Of a stretch of DNA of 6,104 nt, positions 1-6,104 are shown in pieces. The first letter of the stretch is position 1. Every line of letters begins with the position of its first letter. Below the pieces are notes generated by a model. It was not told the DNA's origin and made no database searches. It saw only the letters and a program-made list of their open reading frames with translations. The translations under genes and the position numbers were made by a program. Origin of the DNA: Deltaproteobacteria bacterium UBA6601 (GTDB taxonomy: Bacteria; Myxococcota_A; UBA796; UBA9615); NCBI GenBank assembly GCA_002433485.1, contig DJIF01000013.1, forward strand, positions 5,712 through 11,815. The letters run 5' to 3'.

Positions 1-1229
1 CCGGTGGCCTGGGAACCCCAGCCACTCGCGCCGACATCATCGAGACCCTATTAAAACGTGAATATGCCGACCGCTGCACCTCCATTGCCGGCCGCAAGGC
101 GCTGCGCGCCAGCTCTCGGGGGATTCGGCTCGTCGAAGCGCTCGAGCGCATCGAGTTGCCCCGCCTGACCCAGCCTGAGCTTACCGGCGATCTGGAAGAG
201 GCGCTCCGCCAGGTAGAACGCGGCAACCGCAGTCGAACCGCCTACATGCAGGAGATCAAAGACTGGACTCAGGTGATCGTCGACCGCGTTCGTGACTTCA
301 GCTACGACACCCTCTACGACGGCACAGATGCCCTGGGCAACTGCCCGGAGTGCGAGGGTAAGGTTCGAGAGAGCCTGCGCACCTACAGTTGCGAGCACAG
401 CGGACGAGATGGCGACTGCAAATTTGTCATCTGGAAGGAAGTGGGCGGACGCTATGTGGACCGTCGCTCTGCAACCCAGCTGCTGGCCGACGGCGAGACA
501 CCGGCAAAAGCCGGCTTCTTCACCCGGGATGGCCGCGAGTACGAGGCCAGCCTGAGACGCGAGAAAGACGGCCGCATCCGGGCATCGAGCAAAGACGGCC
601 AGAGCGCCATGGGCGACGAGGAAGTCACGCCTGAGAAGGTCGCTCCCTGTCCTTTCTGCCCCGAAAAGATGGTCTGGCGAGGCCCGATGGGCTACCGCTG
701 CGAGAACCACGAGAGCGGCGACTGCAAGCTGTCCCTGCCGCTGCGATTGTGCCAGCGACCGCTGTCGATAGAAGAGATCACCCAGCTCATTGGTGAGACT
801 CGCTCCACAGCGCTGCTTGAGGGCTTCATCAGCAAGCGCAACCGCCCCTTCTCGGCGACCCTCAAGCTCAGCGACCGCGGCAGTATTCAGTGGGACTTCC
901 CACCACGCGGCAGCGGCGGCAAGGGAGCAGCGGTGAGCCGTGAGTTCCCGATCAACCCAGAACCGCTGGCGGCCTGCCCCTACCACGAAGCAAGCAAGGT
1001 CATCGAGACCGCGACCCACTTCGTCTGTAGCGATGACAACTGCAAGCTGTCGCTGCCCCGCGAGATCTGTAAGCGAGAGCTGGTTCGCGAAGAGGCCTTA
1101 AAGCTGGTCACCGACAAGAGCACCGAAGTGCTCGATGGCTTCACCTCAAAGGCGGGCAAGCCCTTCAGCGCGACCTTGTACCTTAAGCGCAGTGGACGTC
1201 ACGGTTTCCGATTCCAGAACCGAAACTGA
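1..1229 (+). CDS. Type IA DNA topoisomerase (topoisomerase III-like), 3' part, with three C-terminal zinc-finger repeats
   Basis: The frame is open from base 3 at the window edge to TGA at 1227-1229, giving 408 visible residues; the 5' part, including the Toprim domain and active-site tyrosine, lies outside. The visible part begins with GGLGTPATRADIIETLL, a signature of the type IA topoisomerase core, followed by the rest of that core (GRKALRASSRGIRLVEAL, then the helical LTGDLEEALRQVERG region) to about residue 100. After this come three tandem units of the topoisomerase C-terminal repeat type, each with a zinc-ligand set followed by a GF-x-S/T-x(4)-PF-x-A-x-L-like block. Enzymes of this family relax or decatenate single-stranded DNA regions through a covalent 5'-phosphotyrosine intermediate; the repeats probably bind DNA. 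The family call is secure. TopB (topoisomerase III) rather than TopA is inferred from the LGTPATRADIIE wording and repeat type. It converges on rluB. Confidence 0.9.
   Translation, partial: GGLGTPATRADIIETLLKREYADRCTSIAGRKALRASSRGIRLVEALERIELPRLTQPELTGDLEEALRQVERGNRSRTAYMQEIKDWTQVIVDRVRDFSYDTLYDGTDALGNCPECEGKVRESLRTYSCEHSGRDGDCKFVIWKEVGGRYVDRRSATQLLADGETPAKAGFFTRDGREYEASLRREKDGRIRASSKDGQSAMGDEEVTPEKVAPCPFCPEKMVWRGPMGYRCENHESGDCKLSLPLRLCQRPLSIEEITQLIGETRSTALLEGFISKRNRPFSATLKLSDRGSIQWDFPPRGSGGKGAAVSREFPINPEPLAACPYHEASKVIETATHFVCSDDNCKLSLPREICKRELVREEALKLVTDKSTEVLDGFTSKAGKPFSATLYLKRSGRHGFRFQNRN
336..1226 (+). repeat. Three tandem degenerate zinc-finger repeats encoded in the topoisomerase tail
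   Basis: Unit 1 spans about 336-581, unit 2 about 642-899 and unit 3 about 966-1226. Each encodes C-P-x-C (or H), a second cysteine after an aromatic or basic segment, and a C-K-F/L ligand, then a short helix and a GF...F/Y-x-A-x-L strand block. Ligand sets are CPEC/YSC/DCK, CPFC/YRC/DCK and CPYH/FVC/NCK, so unit 3 has His in place of the second Cys. Units 2 and 3 are closer to each other than to unit 1: both contain CKLSLP, and the DNA at 721-739 and 1039-1057 matches at 18 of 19 positions by eye. This is a protein-level repeat within one gene, not a mobile DNA repeat. Confidence 0.8.
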
Positions 1230-1246
1230 GCTGCTGACGACCAGCT

Positions 1247-1310
1247 GTTGACTTCAACCGGCGACTTGGCTGGGCACTACACGACAGCCCAGTTGGGCCT
1301 GCCCCAGGGC
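1247..1310. terminator. Inverted repeats between convergent topoisomerase and rluB genes, possible bidirectional terminator
   Basis: The 87-base gap between the two convergent stop codons holds several short inverted repeats. CTGGGC at 1270-1275 pairs with GCCCAG at 1287-1292 around an 11-base loop. The second arm can instead pair locally as GCCCA/TGGGC at 1287-1298, and GCCC/GGGC at 1301-1310 forms another small hairpin. GTTGA/TCAAC at 1247-1258 is a fourth. None is followed by a T-run on either strand, so a classic intrinsic terminator is not shown. Position and strand-symmetric hairpins make a termination role plausible but weakly supported. Confidence 0.3.
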
Positions 1311-1316
1311 TTAGGC

Positions 1317-2291
1317 TCAGCGACTTCGTCCACCACCACGGCGAGGGCCAGTCCCTGACCCGGCACTGCCCCGCTTGTCGTGTTTTTTCCCAGGCCGCCG
1401 GGAGCGGGCCTTGCGAACCTTAGGCCGGGCCCAACCCTTGCCCCGGTAGGGTCTCCCCTCATCGTCACGGGAACGCACCTTTCGCTCCCGCGGCGGCAGT
1501 GGCATGCGGAGCAATTCAGCAACGGCTTTGCGCACCTCCCACGAAACCTTCAGTTCGGCCTTGCCAGGCACTCGTACACCGCGGCGCAGGTGACCCAGCT
1601 CCCCGGCGCTCAGCTTGCGAGTATCACCAGCCTCCAGCCCCCGCAGCGTCAAGCCGCCAAAGGCAACCCGCTTAAGCTTTAAGGTGCGGTGACCAATGTG
1701 GTCAACCAAGCGCCGGACGATGCGATTGCGACCCTCTTTGATTGTGATCAGAAGCCACGACGAGGGTCCGCTGCTTCTGATGATCTCGACCAGTGCGGGC
1801 TCGGTGGGCCCATCTTCCAGCCGCACCCCCTTACGCAGCATCTCAAGCTTGCGTTCACTGGGTGTACTGCTGATCTTGACCAGATAGCTCTTGGGCACCG
1901 CATATGAGGGATGAGTCAGGCGATAAGCAAGCTCACCATCATTGGTGAGAAGCAAGACCCCCTCGGTGTTGTAGTCGAGTCTTCCCACGGCCTGTAGCGA
2001 GGGTTCTGCATCGTCCAGCAGATCAAAAACAGTATTACGCCCCTCAGGGTCGCTCCGGCTGGTGATGGTACCAGTAGGCTTGTGGAGCAGTCGATAGACC
2101 AATGCTGGTGCCTTGGGCAGCGGTTCTCCGTTGACCTCAATGCGCTGCTCGGCTGGATCGACCAACTGGCCCGGCTCCAGCAGCTGCTGGCCATCAACGG
2201 TGACCAGACCCTCACGAATCATCCGCTCGGAACCACGGCGACTGGCCACCGCGCGGGCAGCAAGAATCTTGACCAAGTGTTCACGAGCCAT
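1317..2291 (-). CDS. rluB: 23S rRNA pseudouridine synthase, RluB/RsuA family
   Basis: The 324-residue protein would isomerise a uridine in 23S rRNA (position 2605 in E. coli numbering for RluB) during large-subunit assembly in the cytoplasm. An S4 RNA-binding domain occupies residues 1-55 (VASRRGSERMI...GLVTVDGQ). The catalytic domain follows: YRLLHKPTGTITS at 66-78, DPEGRNTVFDLL at 81-92, the GRLDYNTEG motif at 103-111 with catalytic Asp106, LLLTNDGELAYRL at 113-125 and EGRNRIVRRL at 186-195. The last motif has Ile where the family usually has Gln (GRNRQVRR). Residues from about 263 to the end form a strongly basic, low-complexity Arg/Lys/Gly tail, common but variable in this family. The ATG shares its A with the stop of the upstream M50 gene and follows a good GGGAGG. 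RluB is preferred over RsuA or RluF from length and wording; that choice is less certain than the family. Confidence 0.9.
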   Translation of the reverse strand: MAREHLVKILAARAVASRRGSERMIREGLVTVDGQQLLEPGQLVDPAEQRIEVNGEPLPKAPALVYRLLHKPTGTITSRSDPEGRNTVFDLLDDAEPSLQAVGRLDYNTEGVLLLTNDGELAYRLTHPSYAVPKSYLVKISSTPSERKLEMLRKGVRLEDGPTEPALVEIIRSSGPSSWLLITIKEGRNRIVRRLVDHIGHRTLKLKRVAFGGLTLRGLEAGDTRKLSAGELGHLRRGVRVPGKAELKVSWEVRKAVAELLRMPLPPRERKVRSRDDEGRPYRGKGWARPKVRKARSRRPGKKHDKRGSAGSGTGPRRGGGRSR

Positions 2292-2950
2292 CAGCGCAAA
2301 CCTCCCAGCTCAAGCCCAATGCCCGTCAGCAGAGATAAAGGACCGTCAAGCAGACCCCACGAAACCAGCAGGATGATCAAAACAAAGGACATCATTGGAT
2401 TAAAGCTAAGCAGGCGAGAGGCCGTACCGGAATCAAGAAAATAGGCCAGGACCTTGCTGCCATCGAGAGGCGGCAGCGGAATCATATTAAACACCGCGAG
2501 CAGCGCATTGATGTAGATCCCCCAGACCAGCATCTGCACCAGGATTTCAGCCAGTCCTCCCCCAGTAGCCATTCCGGAGAGAACCAGGGCGCGCGTGGCG
2601 GCAACACAGACAATCAACAGGATCAGATTGGAGACCGGACCAGCGAGGGCGATGAGCATGGTATCGCGTGGTGCGTTGCGCAGGTTGCGGGGATTGAAAG
2701 GGACAGGCTTCGCCCAGCCAAAGATAAAGCCACCCATCAACATGCCCACCATAGGCATCGCAATAGAGCCGATGGGGTCGATGTGCACCGACGGATTCAT
2801 CGTCAGTCGTCCGCTCCAGGCGGCAGTGGAGTCACCAAGGCGATGCGCTGCCAGAGCATGAGCGTACTCGTGAAACACCAACGAGAACAGGAACACAGGC
2901 CCCGCAGCGAGGACTACCTCCAGCTTTTCGATGATCAGCGCCGCATCCAT
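2291..2950 (-). CDS. Site-2 protease family (M50) membrane metalloprotease
   Basis: This 219-residue polytopic membrane protein belongs to the short M50B group (YwhC-like) that lacks a PDZ domain. It carries the zinc-binding HEYAH motif at residues 27-31 (His27, Glu28, His31) in the first hydrophobic segment, and the third-ligand motif NMIPLPPLDG at 155-164 with Asp163. Other family features are NPSVHIDPIGS at 52-62, FGWAKPVPFNPRNLR around 77-91 and ALAGPVSNL at 101-109. Hydrophobic segments lie at about 12-32, 58-78, 97-120, 134-158 and 185-205. All expected catalytic residues are present, so it is probably active in intramembrane proteolysis, but its substrate cannot be told from sequence and this subfamily is poorly characterised. 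The start is supported by GGAG five bases upstream. It is 67 bases downstream of cca and overlaps rluB by one base. Confidence 0.9.
   Translation of the reverse strand: MDAALIIEKLEVVLAAGPVFLFSLVFHEYAHALAAHRLGDSTAAWSGRLTMNPSVHIDPIGSIAMPMVGMLMGGFIFGWAKPVPFNPRNLRNAPRDTMLIALAGPVSNLILLIVCVAATRALVLSGMATGGGLAEILVQMLVWGIYINALLAVFNMIPLPPLDGSKVLAYFLDSGTASRLLSFNPMMSFVLIILLVSWGLLDGPLSLLTGIGLELGGLR
2301..2306 (-). promoter_or_regulatory. Ribosome binding site of rluB
   Basis: On the minus strand GGGAGG lies nine bases before the rluB ATG and inside the last codons of the M50 gene. It supports the chosen start and implies both independent initiation and coupling with the upstream gene. Confidence 0.7.
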
Positions 2951-2955
2951 CGCTG

Positions 2956-2959
2956 CTCC
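2956..2959 (-). promoter_or_regulatory. Ribosome binding site of the M50 gene
   Basis: The minus strand reads TACTGGAGCAGCG immediately before the ATG at 2950. The GGAG is five bases from the start codon and fixes this ATG as the likely initiator. The same GGAG can pair with an upstream CTCC, described in the leader entry. Confidence 0.65.
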
Positions 2960-2996
2960 AGTACGATTGGAGGATCAACAGGTCTCCAACTCGGAG
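2956..2996 (-). promoter_or_regulatory. Overlapping hairpins in the leader of the M50 gene
   Basis: Reading the minus-strand RNA 5' to 3' in the cca-M50 gap, four complementary blocks alternate: CUCC (2996-2993), UUGGAG (2989-2984), CUCCAA (2972-2967) and UGGAG (2960-2956), the last containing the ribosome binding site. UUGGAG can pair with CUCCAA over six bases with an 11-base loop. Alternatively, CUCCA can pair with the ribosome-binding UGGAG over five bases with a 7-base loop. The two structures exclude each other and would expose or hide the start. The stems are short and may be chance; no known riboswitch or protein-binding leader is recognised. Confidence 0.25.
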
Positions 2997-3017
2997 CGAA
3001 GATACACTCCGCCGCGC

Positions 3018-4203
3018 TCATTTCAAGGCAAGTAGCCTCAGAGCCTGGTCCGGGCTCGTCACCTCACCGCGCAGCTGAGCCCCACGGACCCGGCGCAAGG
3101 CGGCGCCAATCGCCCGCCCTGGCTCCATCCCTGCGGCCACCAGATCCTCGCCACGCAGCAGCGGTTCAAGGGGAAGCAGGTGTCCCTCGTAACGCGCCAG
3201 GGCGGCTCTGCTCTGCGGTGCGACTACCGAAAGGAACAAACGGGTATCAGCCGCCACCGAGCCAAGCAGCCTCTCAAGCGCCTCATCGTCGGCCGCGCTT
3301 AGCAGTTGAGGAAGCAACTGCGCGCGAGCCTGCACACAGACCGACAGAAGCCGTGCCCTGCCCCCGTACAGCCCAAGACGCGCACAGGCCGCACCCGGAT
3401 CAGCGCCTTCAAGCAGCGCCGCCAGGCTGAGCAATGGACTCCAGCCTTCAACATCGCGTCGCGAAGCTCGCTTCAACTGGGTTAAGGAGCTGCTGCCAAA
3501 GGCAGGGAACAGGGACGATGCTACGCCGCTCTGCTGCATCCAGACCAACACCCTCAGCGGATCGGACTCTTCGAAAATCAGGCACCATTCCGCCCACAAC
3601 CGCTCGCCCGACACGCGGTCAAAGACATGTTCCGCAAGAGCCGACCTCAGGGCCTGTTCAGTAGCGTCTTCCAGGCCAAAGTCGAGCCGGACCGCGAGGC
3701 GGGCAAGACGGAGAATCCGAGTAGGGTCATCAACAAAGGAGCCTGGGTGATGGATCCGCAGCAGACCCAGAGCCAAATCGCCGGCCCCGCCGCTGGGATC
3801 GATCAACTCTGCGGTCTCAGCACTGAGCAAGCGGGCCATGGCATTGACCGTAAAGTCCCGTCGCAGCAGGTCATCCAGCAGAGGTGCAGGGGCAACCTCA
3901 GGCAACTGGCCGGGCCGCGGGTAGCTCTCGCTGCGGGCACTCACCAGGTCGACTACACCCTCCCACAGCGGCCCTCGCCAACTTGCAGTGCCAAAGCGAC
4001 GGTGGCTGTCCAGGCTGCCACCGAGACGCTCGACCAGCAGTTCAGCAAGGGCAATCGCATCTCCCTCGACCACCAGATCAAGATCACGGAGTCCCTCCAG
4101 GTCGTGCCCGAGCAGCTGATCCCGCACCGCCCCACCCACCAGGTAGACCGCGCGGCAGTCCGCACAGTCCCGACTGACCGAAGCTATGGCCTCAAATAAG
4201 CGC

Positions 4204-4220
<17 letters not shown>
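3018..4220 (-). CDS. cca: CCA tRNA nucleotidyltransferase / poly(A) polymerase family protein (class II)
   Basis: The 400-residue protein would add all or part of the CCA tail to tRNA 3' ends in the cytoplasm. The class II nucleotidyltransferase head is complete: YLVGGAVRDQLLG at 26-38, the metal-binding DLD at 46-48 in RDLDLVVEGDA, RRFGTA at 74-79, a third carboxylate Asp91 in VVDLVSARSESY, RRDFTVNAMA at 120-129, and the nucleotide-selecting DDPTRILRLARL at 164-175. The C-terminal body ends with EDLVAAGMEPGRAIG and RGEV, typical of bacterial CCA enzymes; no CBS, DHH or clear HD phosphohydrolase motif is present. A full CCA-adding enzyme cannot be separated from an A-adding, CC-adding or poly(A) enzyme by sequence alone. 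ATG 4220 follows GGTGG eight bases upstream; ATG 4214 two codons later is an alternative. The start overlaps the end of xerC by 17 bases (11 for the alternative), suggesting coupled translation. Confidence 0.88.
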
Positions 4221-5123
<903 letters not shown>

Positions 5124-5127
<4 letters not shown>

Positions 5128-6104
5128 GCGGCGACGAGGTGCGCGGGGACCAGCTCGGCCAGCAACGCGTCGAGCAGCGGCATGCCCTGCGGAGTGATCG
5201 TCAGCCGGTCGCCCTCGCGCTCGACGAAGCCGAGATCGGCGTAGAAGGCGGCGCGCCCGGCATCGACCAGCGCCTCGGGTATCGTGTCAAACCGCGCGGC
5301 GAGCTCTGCCAGATCGAGCCCCTCGGCCAGCCGCAGGCCCATCAGCAACGCCTCGCTCAACTGCTCCTCGCGACCCAGCGCGCGCTCTTCGGACAGGCCG
5401 TGGCCGTTCTCCGTCACGCGGCGCAGGAAGGCTTCGGGCTTCTTGTGCCGGATCGTCGCCATCCCGCCGCGCCGCCCGTGCGCGCCCGGACCGATCCCGA
5501 CATAGTCGCGGTAGCGCCAATAGGTGAGGTTGTGATGGCTTTCAGCACCGGGCCGCGCATGGTTGCTGATCTCGTAAGCCGGGAGACCCGCCGCGCGCGT
5601 CTGCTCCTGCGTCTGAACGAACAGGTCCGCAGCCTCGTCCGGGTCCATCGGGGTGAGACGCCCGCGCGCGACCGCTCCGGCGAACCCCGTGCCCGGCTCG
5701 ATCGTCAGCTGGTAAAGCGACAGGTGCTCGGTCCCGAAGGCGAGCGCGCGTGCGAGTTCCGCCTCCCACGCTTCGGCACTCTGGCGGGGGCGCGCATAGA
5801 TCAGGTCGAAGGTCACACGCCCGAACAGGCCTTGCGCGCTCTCCAACGCCGCCATCGCCTCGGCAGCGCTGTGCTCGCGCCCGAGGAATGCGAGTGCGTC
5901 GTCATGGAGCGACTGCACGCCCAGCGACACGCGGTTGACCCCCGCGGCGCGGAAGTCTGCGAACTTGCCCGCCTCGTAGGAGGTGGGGTTGGCTTCGAGC
6001 GTGATCTCTGCATCGGGCGCGAGGCCCCACAGGCGCTGTGCCTGCTCGATAAGCGCACCCGCCAGCGCGGGCGGCATCAGCGAGGGCGTGCCGCCGCCGA
6101 AGAA
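5124..6104 (-). CDS. hemW: HemW, radical SAM heme chaperone (5' end outside window)
   Basis: The frame is open from the right edge to TGA at 5126-5124, giving 326 visible residues; about 55-60 residues including the CxxxCxxC iron-sulfur/SAM motif are expected beyond the window. The first visible residues FFGGGTPSLM are the GGGTPS motif of radical SAM coproporphyrinogen oxidase-like proteins. Further motifs are ITLEANPTS, GVNRVSLGVQS, FDLIYARP, HLSLYQLTIEPGT, YEISNHARPGAES, HNLTYWRYRDYVGIGPGAHGR and the C-terminal HemW region (SEALLMGLRLAEGLDL). HemW inserts heme into target proteins such as respiratory enzymes; older annotations call it oxygen-independent coproporphyrinogen III oxidase (HemN-like), but the NHARPG and C-terminal region favour HemW. 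Its wording and G/C-ending codons resemble Sphingomonadales. It overlaps xerC by four bases. Confidence 0.92.

Noticed and set aside
51..1019. A long minus-strand open frame opposite the topoisomerase gene
   Set aside because: It matches no family and is rich in Ala and Leu as expected from reverse reading of a GC-rich gene. The + strand frame has clear topoisomerase motifs throughout.
2783..3430. A + strand open frame crossing the M50 and cca genes
   Set aside because: Its product is Pro/Arg/Gln-rich low complexity, it crosses the ends of two well-supported genes, and it shows no domain.

Overview
The window is a dense bacterial chromosomal segment with no non-coding stretch above about 90 bases. 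It holds six protein genes and no RNA gene, CRISPR array or insertion sequence. From left to right they are: the 3' part of a type IA topoisomerase (topoisomerase III-like) on the + strand, then five genes on the - strand. Those five, in transcription order from the right edge, are hemW (5' end cut by the window), xerC, a CCA-adding/poly(A) polymerase-family nucleotidyltransferase, an M50 site-2 protease-family membrane protein, and rluB.

The left part (about 1-4340) looks deltaproteobacterial in the broad sense (Myxococcota/Desulfobacterota type). The order tyrosine recombinase - CCA enzyme - M50 protease - rluB resembles a housekeeping cluster I recall from that group, where trpS, scpA and scpB usually sit between the M50 gene and rluB; they are absent here. 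The genes work in genome and RNA maintenance: chromosome-dimer resolution, tRNA 3'-end maturation, membrane proteolysis and 23S rRNA pseudouridylation. The M50 stop and rluB start share one base. The cca start overlaps the xerC end by 17 bases. The topoisomerase and rluB converge across an 87-base gap containing inverted repeats.

The right part (about 4340-6104: most of xerC plus hemW) reads differently. It is more GC-rich, its third codon positions are almost all G or C, and its protein sequences resemble alphaproteobacterial (Sphingomonadales-like) XerC and HemW. The C-terminal 49 codons of xerC return to the relaxed codon use and protein style of the left part. The change falls inside the most conserved stretch of the recombinase gene. 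The window may therefore be a hybrid of two genomes joined within xerC, either an assembly or amplification chimera or a true recombination event. This is the observation most worth checking.

I did not find a novel defence, mobile or biosynthetic system. The smaller points of interest are a topoisomerase tail with three degenerate zinc-finger repeats, one having a Cys-to-His ligand change, and alternative hairpins over the ribosome binding site of the M50 gene.
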